From contig NZ_BAAAEN010000021.1 in assembly GCF_039523035.1 (NCBI RefSeq), forward strand, positions 54,826-118,825: a DNA stretch of 64,000 bases. The letters run 5' to 3'. Numbering within the stretch: position 1 is the stretch's first letter; every line of letters starts with the position of its first letter. Of this stretch, positions 28,020 to 36,990 are shown in pieces. The DNA is from Pigmentiphaga daeguensis. GTDB taxonomy: Bacteria; Pseudomonadota; Gammaproteobacteria; Burkholderiales; Burkholderiaceae_B. The position numbers and the translations under genes are program-made. Below the pieces are notes generated by a model. That model was given only the letters and a program-made list of their open reading frames with translations. It did not search any database and was not told the DNA's origin.

Positions 28020-28978
28020 TTATTTCTTCTGCAGCGACATCAGGAACTGCCGCCGGTCGGCGACTTCGCCGGCGACGAAGCGCTGCAGGTCCGGTTGCGA
28101 CAGGGGCATGCTGTCCTGCATGTTCTCGCGCATGAACGTCTTCCACGAGGGCCGCTTCTCGACATCCTCCATGCCCCGCACCAGCCGCGCCGTGACCGCG
28201 GGCGGCGTACCCTTGATCACCATCACGCCGCGCCACAGCGTTTCCACCACATCGTACCCCTGCTCGCGAAAGGTCGGCACGTCGGGAAAGAACTCGTTGC
28301 GCGACTCGCTGCTGATGCCCAGCAGGCGCACGTCGCCGCTGCGGATCTGGGCCATGGCCGTGCTGGGCGTGATCACCGCGGCATGCAGGTGTCCGCCCAT
28401 CAGCGCCAGCAGCGCCTGGTGCCGCCCTGGTAGGGAATCCAGGTGGACTTGAAGCCGGCCTTCTGCTCCAGGCGGTACAGCACGTATTGGTGGAATCCGG
28501 CGGTGGCGTAGCCGCCGATATTGACCTTGTCGGGCTGGCGCTTCAGTGCCTCGACCAGGTCCTTCAGGCTGTGGTACGGGCTGTCCTTGCGCACCGCCAC
28601 GCTGGACGGCTCGGTCTGCAAGGCGCGCAGGAAAATGAAATCGGACGGCTGGAAACGGCTGTCCTTCTCGGCCATCAGGAACGACGTGGACCCGGTGGCC
28701 GACACGACCGTGTAACCGTCGGCCGGCGCGTTCAAGGCCATGTTCATGCCCACCGCCCCCGTGCCGCCGGGGCGGTTCTCCACCACCACCGTCTGCCCGA
28801 GCACGTCGCCCAGTTCCTTGCCCAGCGCGCGCATCATCGTGTCGAGCGGCGAGCCGGCTGCGGAGGTCGTGATGAAGTGCAGCGGGCGCTCGGGCCATTC
28901 CGCCGCCCGTGCCGGCGACGCCGCCAGCATCATCCCCGCCAGGGCGCAGGCGCCCCACCAACGGACCGGAAAATTCAT
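28020..28978 (-). pseudogene. Bug-family receptor interrupted by a one-base frameshift
   Basis: The first part (start 28978) encodes a signal peptide and Bug residues up to W-I-P-Y-Q-G-G, then runs out of frame and stops at 28400. The rest, from H-Q-A-L-L-A-L-M-G-G to the normal C-terminus S-L-Q-K-K, is in another frame ending at 28020. One missing base near 28421-28425, in a GGCGGCACC context, explains both halves. Together they make a full Bug protein of about 319 residues. It may be a true mutation or a sequencing error in GC-rich DNA. Flanked by the enolase-like gene and the dehydrogenase. Confidence 0.88.
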
Positions 28979-29016
28979 GATCGTCTCCTTGCTTGTCGTT
29001 GTCGTGGAACGCGCGG

Positions 29017-30177
29017 TCAGAACGTGGCTTGCAGATCGTCCTCGCTGTGCCGCAGGCTGCGCGTCGGATACGGACGCGAGGGCATGGACCGCAGCGCCGC
29101 CTCGTCGATGTCCAGCCCCAGTCCGGGCAGCTCGGGCACCCGGATGTGGCCGTCCACCGGCACGAGCGCCTGGCGCGAGATGCGCTGCGAGAACTCCTCG
29201 AAAGGAACGAAGTACTCGGTGATCGTGAAGTTGGGCATGCAGGCCGCCGCGTGCACCGTGGCCGACAGCGACAGCAGCGTCGAGTTGTAGTTGTGCGGGG
29301 ACACCGCGATCATCTCGGTCTCGGCCTGCGCGGCGATGAACAGCAGTTCCAGGATGCCGCCGCAGTTGGACACGTCCGGGTTAATGATGTCGGCGGCCCG
29401 GCTGCGGAACACGCTGCGGAAATCCGCGCGGCCATACAGCGCCTCGCCCGTCACCACCGGGATGGTCGTGGCCTGGCGCACTTCCTGGATCGCCTCCATG
29501 TTCTCCTTCTGGCACGGCTCTTCTATCCAGTACGGATTCAGCGGCTCCAGTTGTCGCGCCAGCTCGATGGCATGCACCGGCGCCAGCCGGCGGTGCAGGT
29601 CGAGCAGCAGCTCGACGCCCGGGCCGACCGCGTCCCGCACGGCGCGCACCACCGCGACGGCGTGCAGTATGTGCTCGCGCGGAATATAGGTACGCCAGGG
29701 CCGCGGCAGCGGGTCGAACTTCAGCGCGTCGAAGCCGGCGGCCACCACCTGCTCGGCCGCACGGGCATAGTCATCGGGCGTCTTGAGCTTGTACCCCCAC
29801 CCGTTCGCGTAGACACGCACGCGCTCGCGGCACCGCCCGCCCAGCAGCCGGTGCACGGGCTGCCCGAGCAGCTTGCCCACAGCGTCCCACATCGCCATCT
29901 CGATGCCCGACAGCGCGCTCCAGAACTCCAGGGAAGAGCGGCGCTGGGCATAGTCGTCGAACGCCACCTGGCAGAAATACCGGATGTTGAAGACGTCGCG
30001 CCCCACCAGGTAGCGCAGCAGTTCGCGCGCCTGCGCCGCCACGGCCTCGTCGCGGTCGTACTGGCTGTAGCTTTCGCCCCAGCCGACGGTACCGTCCTCG
30101 AGCTCGAGCCGGATGAAGATGAGGTTCTTGCGCCAGCCGGGATGAACGGTCAGGCACTCGGCGTTTCGCACTTTCAC
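29017..30177 (-). CDS. Enolase-superfamily sugar-acid dehydratase (galactonate-dehydratase-like)
   Basis: The 386-residue protein has the mandelate racemase/muconate lactonizing fold. The barrel residues resemble acid-sugar dehydratases: D-A-L-K-F-D-P-L, the metal ligands L-L-D-L-H, W-I-E-E-P and V-T-G-E-A-L-Y, then I-N-P-D-V-S-N-C-G-G-I and S-P-H-N-Y-N-S. Such enzymes dehydrate aldonates such as D-galactonate or gluconate to 2-keto-3-deoxy acids. It is first in an operon with a Bug receptor and a 2-hydroxyacid dehydrogenase, and divergent from a LysR gene. The exact sugar acid is not determined. Confidence 0.87.
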   Translation of the reverse strand: MKVRNAECLTVHPGWRKNLIFIRLELEDGTVGWGESYSQYDRDEAVAAQARELLRYLVGRDVFNIRYFCQVAFDDYAQRRSSLEFWSALSGIEMAMWDAVGKLLGQPVHRLLGGRCRERVRVYANGWGYKLKTPDDYARAAEQVVAAGFDALKFDPLPRPWRTYIPREHILHAVAVVRAVRDAVGPGVELLLDLHRRLAPVHAIELARQLEPLNPYWIEEPCQKENMEAIQEVRQATTIPVVTGEALYGRADFRSVFRSRAADIINPDVSNCGGILELLFIAAQAETEMIAVSPHNYNSTLLSLSATVHAAACMPNFTITEYFVPFEEFSQRISRQALVPVDGHIRVPELPGLGLDIDEAALRSMPSRPYPTRSLRHSEDDLQATF

Positions 30178-30239
30178 GACTTGCCCCTTGCATGGGTTGG
30201 AATGCCGCCAGCGTACGCAAGCCCAGGTTATTTGAAAAT

Positions 30240-30260
30240 GATATGGATATGAGATATATC
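30240..30260. promoter_or_regulatory. LysR-type box between dehydratase and LysR genes
   Basis: GATAT-N11-ATATC is a perfect T-N11-A LTTR box in the 117-bp divergent region between starts at 30177 and 30295. It is AT-rich, with a nearby ATATCGATAT palindrome at 30256-30265. Confidence 0.6.
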
Positions 30261-30294
30261 GATATCAGATTCGCATCCCCCTTATCCCCCCATC

Positions 30295-31200
30295 ATGAGC
30301 AAATCCCTGGAACTTCGCCACCTGCGCGCCGTGCTGGCCACCGCCGAGACCGGATCGCTGCACCAGGCGGCCATTGCCCTGGAAACCTCCCAGCCCGCCC
30401 TGTCGCGGCTGCTGCGCGAGGCCGAGGAACGCATGGGCGTGCGGCTGTTCGAGCGCTCGGCCCAGGGCAGCCGAGCCACGGCGGCGGGCGCCCTGGCCGA
30501 GCAGGTGGCGCGCCGCGTCGCCGCCGACGTGCGGCGCCTGCAGGACATGGCGCGGGACGGCCGCTGGCACCTGCGCGTGGGGTGCATTCCCCGCGCGCTG
30601 GACCTGGTCGTGCCCGGCCTATTGCATCGCCCCGCCGGCGCGCTGGCCGACGAGGTCGAGATCGACCTGCGGGAAGACGACAGCCTGACCCTGCTCGCAG
30701 CCCTGGCACGGGGGGAACTGGACCTGGCGATCCTCTCGCTGTTCGGGGAAATGCCGCCTAACCTGCTCTCGCGCCAGCTCTACCTGGACCGCAACGTGTT
30801 CGTGTGCGGCGTACCCGGCCCGGACATGCCCGACGGACCGCTGACACCCGGGGCCCTGGCGCGGCATCCGTTCGCCGCGCCGGCGCCGGAGACCCCCTCG
30901 CGGCTGGAGTTCGACCGCTATTGGCAGCACCACGGCGTGCCGCCCCCCGCCTGCCGGGTGGCGGCGCGGACCTACGACGCCATCGCCAGCGTGCTGCCGA
31001 CCACGCCCATGCTGGCCGTCATGCCGCGGCAGGTCGCGCGGCGCCATGCCGGTAACGGCAGCCTCAGGATATTGAAGGTCGCGCACGCCCTGCCCGAGCG
31101 CCCCATCCACGTGGTCTGGCCCAGGCAGGCGCTGCAACCGGTCACAGACCAGCTCATCGCCCTGATCCGGCCGGCGCGGCCACGGCGCGGACGGCCGTGA
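30295..31200 (+). CDS. LysR-family regulator
   Basis: The 301-residue protein has the LysR N-terminal helix-turn-helix (L-R-H-L-R-A-V-L-A-T-A-E-T-G-S-L, then S-Q-P-A-L-S-R-L-L-R-E-A-E-E-R-M-G-V-R-L-F-E-R) and a type 2 periplasmic-binding-like effector domain. It is divergent from the dehydratase / Bug / dehydrogenase operon and is probably its regulator, with a box at 30240-30260 between them. Confidence 0.93.
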   Translation: MSKSLELRHLRAVLATAETGSLHQAAIALETSQPALSRLLREAEERMGVRLFERSAQGSRATAAGALAEQVARRVAADVRRLQDMARDGRWHLRVGCIPRALDLVVPGLLHRPAGALADEVEIDLREDDSLTLLAALARGELDLAILSLFGEMPPNLLSRQLYLDRNVFVCGVPGPDMPDGPLTPGALARHPFAAPAPETPSRLEFDRYWQHHGVPPPACRVAARTYDAIASVLPTTPMLAVMPRQVARRHAGNGSLRILKVAHALPERPIHVVWPRQALQPVTDQLIALIRPARPRRGRP

Positions 31201-31212
31201 CCGGAGCCGGGA

Positions 31213-31416
31213 CTACTGGTCGTTCAAGCTGGCCTTGGCGGCTTCCTCGGGGGTCAGCCCGTCGTAGAACTGGTCGGTGAACCACTCGGCTTCCTGCTCG
31301 ATGTAGTCCTGGGCCTCTTCGCGGCTCGCGCCCGCGGCCACCAGGAAGCCCTCCACTTCGGTGCACCACTGGATCAGGGCTTGCAGGTCGGGATCGTTGT
31401 CTTTGTCGGTAGCCAT
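31213..31416 (-). CDS. Small acidic hypothetical protein
   Basis: This is a 67-residue frame starting M-A-T-D-K-D-N-D, rich in Asp, Glu and Ala, predicted as three short helices. No signal peptide or known motif is visible. The ATG is preceded by a weak GGAA. It is convergent with the LysR gene (12 bp gap). I do not recognise it. Its codon use and the absence of a better frame on the other strand favour a real gene. Confidence 0.6.
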   Translation of the reverse strand: MATDKDNDPDLQALIQWCTEVEGFLVAAGASREEAQDYIEQEAEWFTDQFYDGLTPEEAAKASLNDQ

Positions 31417-31531
31417 AGGCCGGTTCCATCGAAAATCACGCCACATGGCATTCCGGCAAGAATAGCGCAAGTCCCCATCGCGGTCTTGTTCTAGGGTTTC
31501 CCCTCCTGACACCCGCCGCCAGCCTCCGTAT

Positions 31532-31564
31532 AGTTATGAAAAATATCTATTATGTTTCATAACT
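31532..31564. promoter_or_regulatory. Candidate MarR operator
   Basis: Perfect 10-base arms AGTTATGAAA and TTTCATAACT are separated by 13 AT-rich bases, 5 bp before the amidohydrolase start. An operator at this place would block the promoter or ribosome site of the amidohydrolase-marR pair. Confidence 0.65.
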
Positions 31565-31569
31565 ATCTC

Positions 31570-32433
31570 ATGAACATCGACGACCTCATCGCCATCGACA
31601 TCCATGTCCACGCTGAAGTGTCCTGCCGCTGCGCGCCCGATGCCTTCGGCAAGGAATTCGACGAGGCCGCCGAGAAATACTTCAAGTTCACGCACCGGCC
31701 CACCATACCCGAGACCATCGCGCGCTATCGCGAAAAACGCATCGGCCTGGTCATGTTCACCGTCGATGCCGAAGCCAACCTGGGCCGGCGGCGCATCCCC
31801 AATGAAGAAATCGCGGAAGCGGCGCTGGAGAACAGCGACATGATGCTGGCCTTCGCCAGCATCGATCCGCACAAGGGCAAGATGGGCGTGCGCGAGGCAC
31901 GCCGGCTGATCCAGGACTACAAGGTCGCGGGCTTCAAGTTCCACCCCACCGTCCAGGGCTTCTACCCGAACGACGAACTGGCCTACCCCCTGTACGAAGT
32001 CATCGCCGAGGCCGGCCTACCCGCCATCTTCCACAGCGGGCATTCGGGCATAGGCACCGGCATGCCGGGCGGCGGCGGGCTCAGGCTGAAGTACTCCAAT
32101 CCCATCCACCTGGACGACGTGGCGGCGGATTTCCCCGACATGAAGATCATCATCGCCCATCCCTCATGGCCCTGGCAGGACGAGGCGCTGTCGGTCTGCC
32201 TGCACAAGCCCAATGTCTACATCGACCTGTCGGGCTGGTCGCCCAAGTACTTCCCCAAGGAACTGGTGCAATACGCCAACACCCAGCTCAAGCACAAGAT
32301 GCTGTTCGGCTCGGACTTCCCGCTGATCACGCCCGAACGCTGGATGCAGGATTTCGAGACCGCGGGCTTTCGCCCCGAGGTCCATCCGCTCATCCTGAAG
32401 GACAACGCGGCCAAGTTGCTGGGTTTCGCCTGA
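31570..32433 (+). CDS. Amidohydrolase-family metal hydrolase/decarboxylase (ACMSD-like group)
   Basis: The 287-residue TIM-barrel protein has D-I-H-V-H-A-E near residue 10, G-F-K-F-H-P-T, F-H-S-G-H-S-G, I-I-I-A-H-P-S-W-P and L-F-G-S-D-F-P as metal and active-site segments of amidohydrolase family 2. Members hydrolyse lactones or amides or decarboxylate aromatic acids. The start at 31570 was preferred over an upstream ATG at 31552, which lies inside the operator palindrome. It overlaps the marR gene by TGATG. Confidence 0.85.
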   Translation: MNIDDLIAIDIHVHAEVSCRCAPDAFGKEFDEAAEKYFKFTHRPTIPETIARYREKRIGLVMFTVDAEANLGRRRIPNEEIAEAALENSDMMLAFASIDPHKGKMGVREARRLIQDYKVAGFKFHPTVQGFYPNDELAYPLYEVIAEAGLPAIFHSGHSGIGTGMPGGGGLRLKYSNPIHLDDVAADFPDMKIIIAHPSWPWQDEALSVCLHKPNVYIDLSGWSPKYFPKELVQYANTQLKHKMLFGSDFPLITPERWMQDFETAGFRPEVHPLILKDNAAKLLGFA

Positions 32434-32897
32434 TGGCGCAGGAGCCCCTGGACCAGACCTTCCTGCTCGGCCTAGTGGGCCACAGCGCACGGCTGGCCTC
32501 GTCCGGCATCCGCCCCCTGTTTGCCCAGCGCATGGCGGACCACGACCTGCGGCAGGCGGAGTTCGCCGTGCTGTCGCTGCTGGACGCCAATCCGGGCATC
32601 AGCCAGAAGCGCCTGGCCGACGCCATCAATGTCTCGCCGCCCAACATGGCGGCCGTGCTGGCGCGGCTGCTCGAACGCGGCCTGGTCCGCCGCGAGCGCC
32701 AGCCCACGGACCAGCGCATGCAGATCCTGCTGCTGACGCCGGCCGGAACCCGCCTCTACCGCAAGGCTGCCGCGACGGCGCTGGACCTGGATCAGGAGGC
32801 CACGGCCATGCTGGCACCTGCCGAACGGCGGGAATTGCTGCGGCTATTGAAGAAAATGAACGAGGCGCAGGCCGCGTCTCAGGGCCAGGGCACCTGA
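32433..32897 (+). CDS. MarR-family regulator
   Basis: The 154-residue protein has the MarR winged helix: I-S-Q-K-R-L-A-D-A-I-N-V-S, P-P-N-M-A-A-V-L-A-R-L-L-E-R-G-L-V-R-R and the wing R-Q-P-T-D-Q-R-M. It is coupled to the amidohydrolase by overlapping stop and start codons, and the perfect inverted repeat upstream of the pair is its likely site. The ligand is probably a substrate of the hydrolase. Its last 19 bp overlap the 3' end of the convergent TonB-type gene. Confidence 0.92.
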   Translation: MAQEPLDQTFLLGLVGHSARLASSGIRPLFAQRMADHDLRQAEFAVLSLLDANPGISQKRLADAINVSPPNMAAVLARLLERGLVRRERQPTDQRMQILLLTPAGTRLYRKAAATALDLDQEATAMLAPAERRELLRLLKKMNEAQAASQGQGT

Positions 32898-34438
32898 TAG
32901 TTCAGGATGGCCGACACCGAGCGGCGGCCGCCGGCGGTGCACGAATCGGTGTAGCAGTACGACGCGTAGCTGGTATCGAACATGTTGTTCGCGCTGGCGC
33001 GCAGCTTCAGGCCCTTCAGGTCCGGGCTCAGGTGGGCAAAGTCGTAGTTGATGCCCGCATCCACCAGGGTATAGGCCACGGCCAGGCCCGGCTGGGCCAC
33101 GTTGCTGTAGACCGCGCCCGCGCGCCCCACCCTGCCGTCCAGGCTCAGGCCGGCGAAACTGCCGCGCGTGACGGCGTATCTGGCCCCCACGGAAACACGC
33201 TGCTCGGACACGTCCGCATAGCGATTGCCGAGCATGGCCGCGTAGGCGTCCTCGCTCGCGCCGATCACGGTCGAGCTGGTGACCGCGTAGGTGGCCACGA
33301 GGTTCAGGCCCTGCAGCGGCTGCATCCGGCTCTCGACCGTGGCGCCGCGTATGCGCAGTTCGGCCCAGGCGCTGCACCCTGCCACGGCGCAGCCTTCCTG
33401 CGCCTCGGAGGTCTGGGCATTGTTCTGGATCTGGTTGAACGCCGTGATGGTCATCAACTGCCCGAGCGCCGGCGGCTGGTAGCGCACGCCGGTCTCGTAC
33501 TGCTGGCTGGTGGCGGACGCGGCGGTGCCGGCCTGGGGCGCGTAGCTTTGCGAATAGTTCACGTACGGCGCCAGGCCGATGTCGAACTGGTAGCGCAGCC
33601 CCAGCCGGCCGCTGTAGACGTCGTCCTCGCGCAGGCCGGTGCCGTCGTTCCCGGCGGCGTTCAGGTCGATGGTGCGGTGGGTATTCTGGTCGCGCCGCCC
33701 GACCATGGACAGGACCCACCGCCGGTACTGCACCTGGTCCTGCACGAAGAATCCCAGCTTGCTTTCTTCCGCGAACGAGCGCGCGGCAATGCGCGGCTGG
33801 CCGATGGCCGTGCCGTAGGCCGCATCGAAGATGTCCAGCGACGGCGACGGCGCGATCCGGCTTTCGTAGATGTCGCGCGACTTGACGTAATCGAAGCCGA
33901 ACTTGAACGTGTGCTGGAATCCCAGCGTCGTGAACCGGGCCTGCGCCTGCGAGCCGACGTTGAAGGTGCCCAGCCCCGGCCCCAGCGCATCCTGCGGCGC
34001 CGGCGATCCGTTGATCCAATCCACGGCGGGCTGGTTATCGGGCCGGCCATAGCGGACGTTCTGCTTGACCACCCAGGTGTCGTCCAGCTTCTGCTCGAAC
34101 TCGTAGCTGGACTGTTTCCGGTTCGCCTGGTCGTAGGCCTGGGTACCGGTACGGGTGTCCACCGACATGTCCGCCCCGGGGTTCCAGGCCGGCGCGGTCG
34201 GTACCCTGACCGTGCCCTCGTCCGTCACGGCATAGACGATGGGCACCGGCGTATAGGGCAGCTCGGGCTCGGGCGCGGCCGGCTCCGGCGGCACGGCCGG
34301 ACCCGCGGGCACCATCGAGGCGGCGGCGGGTTCTTGCAGGGAAACCGCGGGCGCGCACGCGCCCAGCGCCAGCAGCGCCGCCGTCGACGCCAGGATGGGC
34401 ACGGCCCGCGTCAGGAAATGCAGAAACGTCACTCGCAT
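32879..34438 (-). CDS. TonB-dependent siderophore receptor barrel lacking the plug, with a lipoprotein-like N-terminus
   Basis: The 519-residue protein begins with a lipobox-type signal (L-L-A-L-G-A-C near residue 24) and a Pro/Glu-rich spacer. At about residue 100 it enters the barrel of ferric-siderophore receptors, S-Y-E-F-E-Q-K-L-D-D-T-W-V-V-K-Q-N-V-R-Y-G, and runs to the usual end with N-N-M-F-D-T-S-Y and a terminal aromatic strand. The TonB box and the plug domain (about 150-200 residues) are absent; normal receptors are about 700 residues. It may be a deletion product or a genuine plugless barrel. It sits alone between marR and iscX. Confidence 0.8.
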   Translation of the reverse strand: MRVTFLHFLTRAVPILASTAALLALGACAPAVSLQEPAAASMVPAGPAVPPEPAAPEPELPYTPVPIVYAVTDEGTVRVPTAPAWNPGADMSVDTRTGTQAYDQANRKQSSYEFEQKLDDTWVVKQNVRYGRPDNQPAVDWINGSPAPQDALGPGLGTFNVGSQAQARFTTLGFQHTFKFGFDYVKSRDIYESRIAPSPSLDIFDAAYGTAIGQPRIAARSFAEESKLGFFVQDQVQYRRWVLSMVGRRDQNTHRTIDLNAAGNDGTGLREDDVYSGRLGLRYQFDIGLAPYVNYSQSYAPQAGTAASATSQQYETGVRYQPPALGQLMTITAFNQIQNNAQTSEAQEGCAVAGCSAWAELRIRGATVESRMQPLQGLNLVATYAVTSSTVIGASEDAYAAMLGNRYADVSEQRVSVGARYAVTRGSFAGLSLDGRVGRAGAVYSNVAQPGLAVAYTLVDAGINYDFAHLSPDLKGLKLRASANNMFDTSYASYCYTDSCTAGGRRSVSAILNYQVPWP

Positions 34439-34503
34439 GCTCGTCCGTATCGCCGTGGTCCGGACTCGGCCGGCTCTCGCGGCGCACGCCGGCACCGCCG
34501 GCC

Positions 34504-34695
34504 CTAGGCCTCGGCTATCCACGCCATCTGTATGGCTTCGAGAATTTTCTCTCCGGAACGTTTCGGATCGTCATCGAAGCCAGGAAGTTCCAGCACCCAG
34601 TTGTGCAAGTCGGTGAAACGCACCTGCTCCGGGTCCACGTCGGGATGGGCGTCGGCCAGCGCCGCGGCGATTTCGTAGATGTCCGTCCACTTCAT
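34504..34695 (-). CDS. iscX: Fe-S assembly adaptor IscX
   Basis: The 63-residue acidic protein matches IscX/YfhJ from end to end: M-K-W-T-D-I-Y-E-I-A, D-P-E-Q-V-R-F-T-D-L-H and the final A-I-Q-M-A-W-I. It binds IscS and iron and modulates cluster assembly. It is the last gene of the isc operon, 30 bp after fdx. Confidence 0.96.
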   Translation of the reverse strand: MKWTDIYEIAAALADAHPDVDPEQVRFTDLHNWVLELPGFDDDPKRSGEKILEAIQMAWIAEA

Positions 34696-34725
34696 CGGGG
34701 TTCTCCTGGCCTTGCGCCGGCATCG

Positions 34726-35067
34726 TCAATGATTCTCGGCGGCGTGGTTGATGGTGTACTTGGGAATCTCGATCGTCAGGTCGGCATCCTCGATCACGGC
34801 CTGGCAGGACAGGCGCGAGGTGGAAGTCAGGCCCCAGGCCTTGTCCAGCAGATCTTCCTCGTTGTCCGTGGCGGATTCGAGCGAGGAAAAACCCTCGCGC
34901 ACGATCACGTGGCAGGTGGTGCAGGCGCACGACAGTTCGCAGGCGTGCTCGATCTCGATGTGATGGTCGAGCAGCACGCGGCAGATGGATGTGCCCGAGG
35001 GCGCGTCCTCGATGACCGCGCCTTCCGGGCAGAGTTCGGCGTGCGGAAGCACGGTGAGTTTGGGCAT
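34726..35067 (-). CDS. fdx: ISC-type [2Fe-2S] ferredoxin
   Basis: The 113-residue protein has the ISC ferredoxin cluster motif C-E-L-S-C-A-C-T-T-C-H and a fourth cysteine in L-S-C-Q-A-V near residue 87. It donates electrons for sulfur reduction during cluster assembly. It follows hscA by 45 bp in the isc operon. Confidence 0.96.
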   Translation of the reverse strand: MPKLTVLPHAELCPEGAVIEDAPSGTSICRVLLDHHIEIEHACELSCACTTCHVIVREGFSSLESATDNEEDLLDKAWGLTSTSRLSCQAVIEDADLTIEIPKYTINHAAENH

Positions 35068-35112
35068 GATGGCAACCTGATAATGATGCGAACGGAAGCG
35101 CCGGGCGCTTCC

Positions 35113-36975
35113 TTACACGATTTCGTCCACGCGGCGCCCCGACAGCGCGCGGCGTATGCTGCGGTCCATCCGGCGGGCGGCGAAGTCCTCGGTGGCCTGC
35201 GCCAGCGCCTCGACCTGGGCCCGTACCGTCTCGCTGTCGTCGCTGGCCGCGGCGCTGGCGGTGCGCGCCAGCTGGGCCCGGATCGCGGCCTGTTCATCCG
35301 GATCCAGCAGGTCGGCGTCGGCCTGCAGCGCCGCCTCGACCGACTCGACCAGGCGCCGGGCCTCGACCTGCTGCTCGCGCAGCGCGCGCAGCTTCATGTC
35401 CACGTCGGCGCTGTTCATGCCGTCCGCCAGCATGGCCGCCACTTCGTCATCCGACAGTCCGTACGAGGGCTTGACCGAGATCGAGGCTTCCACGCCCGAG
35501 CTCTGCTCGCGCGCCGTCACGCTCAGCAGCCCGTCGGCGTCGACCTGGAAGGTCACGCGGATGCGGGCGGCGCCGGCCACCATGGGCGGAATGCCCCGCA
35601 GCTCGAAACGGGCGAGCGAGCGGCAATCGGACACCAGCTCGCGTTCGCCCTGGACCACGTGGATGGCCATGGCCGTCTGGCCGTCCTTGAATGTCGTGAA
35701 GTCCTGGGCGCGCGCCACCGGGATCGTGCTGTTGCGCGCGATCACGCGCTCGACCAGCCCCCCCATGGTTTCCAGGCCCAGCGACAGCGGGATCACGTCC
35801 AGCAGCAGCCACTCGTCGTCGGCCGTGCGGTTGCCCGCCAGCAGATTGGCCTGCATGGCGGCGCCCAGCGCCACGACCTGGTCCGGATCGAGATTGATCA
35901 GCGGGTCGGTGCCGAACAGATCGGCCACCATGCGGCGCACGATGGGCATGCGAGTCGCGCCGCCCACCATGACCACGCCCTTGACCTCGTCAGCGGCCAG
36001 GCCGGCGTCGCGCAGCGCCCGCCTGGCGCTCGACAGCGTGCGGGCCACCAGCGGACGCGCCAGGATCTCGAAATGCTCGCGCGTCAACGCCAGCGCCAGC
36101 GTGCGGCCGCCCGACAGCGTGGCGGCCAGTTCGGCCTGCTCCGCGTCGGTCAGCGCCTCGCGCGCCTGGCGCGCCGCGACCAGCAAGGCGCGCTGGTCTT
36201 CCGGCCCCAGCCCGGACAGCTTGCGGTCGTTCACGGCCCACGCCACGATGGCGGCGTCGAAATCGTCGCCGCCCAGCGCCGTGTCGCCGCCCGTGGCGAT
36301 GACTTCGAACACGCCCTTGGACAGGCGCAGGATGGAGATGTCGAACGTGCCGCCGCCCAGGTCGTAGACCGCGTAGATGCCTTCGGCCGCGTTGTCCAGG
36401 CCGTAGGCGATCGCCGCCGCCGTCGGTTCGTTCAGCAGCCGCAGCACGTTCAATCCGGCCAGCCGGGCGGCGTCCTTGGTCGCCTGCCGCTGGGCGTCGT
36501 CGAAATACGCGGGCACGGTGATCACCGCGCCCACGAGATCGTCGCCCAGGGCATCCTCGGCCTGCTGGCGCAGCTTGGCCAGGATCTGCGCCGACACCTC
36601 GACCGGACTCTTGTCGCCCTGCACGGTACGGATGCGCACCATGCCGGGGGCATCGACGAACTCGTACGGCACGTGCAGCCGCTGGGCGTCCTCCAGCCCG
36701 CGCCCCATGAAGCGCTTGACCGACACCAGCGTATTGTGGGGATCCTGCGCCTGGGCCGCCAGCGCCTTGCGCCCGATCTGGACGTCGCCGCCCGGCAGGT
36801 AGCGCACCGCCGAGGGCAGCAGCGCATGGCCCTCTTCATCGCGCAGGACCTCGGCGGCGCCGCTGCGTACCGACGCCACCAGCGAGTTGGTCGTGCCCAG
36901 ATCGATGCCCACCGCCAGACGGCGCTGGTGGGGGGCGTCGGACATGCCGGGTTCGGCTATCTGCAAAAGCGCCAT
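35113..36975 (-). CDS. hscA: Hsp70-type chaperone HscA
   Basis: The 620-residue protein has the Hsp70 ATPase motifs G-I-D-L-G-T-T-N-S-L near residue 24, Y-D-L-G-G-G-T-F-D-I-S and V-G-G-A-T-R-M-P, a substrate-binding domain and a helical lid. HscA works with HscB on the L-P-P-V-K motif of IscU to release the new Fe-S cluster. It lies 15 bp after hscB. Its start may be the second Met at residue 11, since the first ten residues are not conserved. Confidence 0.96.
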   Translation of the reverse strand: MALLQIAEPGMSDAPHQRRLAVGIDLGTTNSLVASVRSGAAEVLRDEEGHALLPSAVRYLPGGDVQIGRKALAAQAQDPHNTLVSVKRFMGRGLEDAQRLHVPYEFVDAPGMVRIRTVQGDKSPVEVSAQILAKLRQQAEDALGDDLVGAVITVPAYFDDAQRQATKDAARLAGLNVLRLLNEPTAAAIAYGLDNAAEGIYAVYDLGGGTFDISILRLSKGVFEVIATGGDTALGGDDFDAAIVAWAVNDRKLSGLGPEDQRALLVAARQAREALTDAEQAELAATLSGGRTLALALTREHFEILARPLVARTLSSARRALRDAGLAADEVKGVVMVGGATRMPIVRRMVADLFGTDPLINLDPDQVVALGAAMQANLLAGNRTADDEWLLLDVIPLSLGLETMGGLVERVIARNSTIPVARAQDFTTFKDGQTAMAIHVVQGERELVSDCRSLARFELRGIPPMVAGAARIRVTFQVDADGLLSVTAREQSSGVEASISVKPSYGLSDDEVAAMLADGMNSADVDMKLRALREQQVEARRLVESVEAALQADADLLDPDEQAAIRAQLARTASAAASDDSETVRAQVEALAQATEDFAARRMDRSIRRALSGRRVDEIV

Positions 36976-36990
36976 GCGTTCCTGTTGTTC

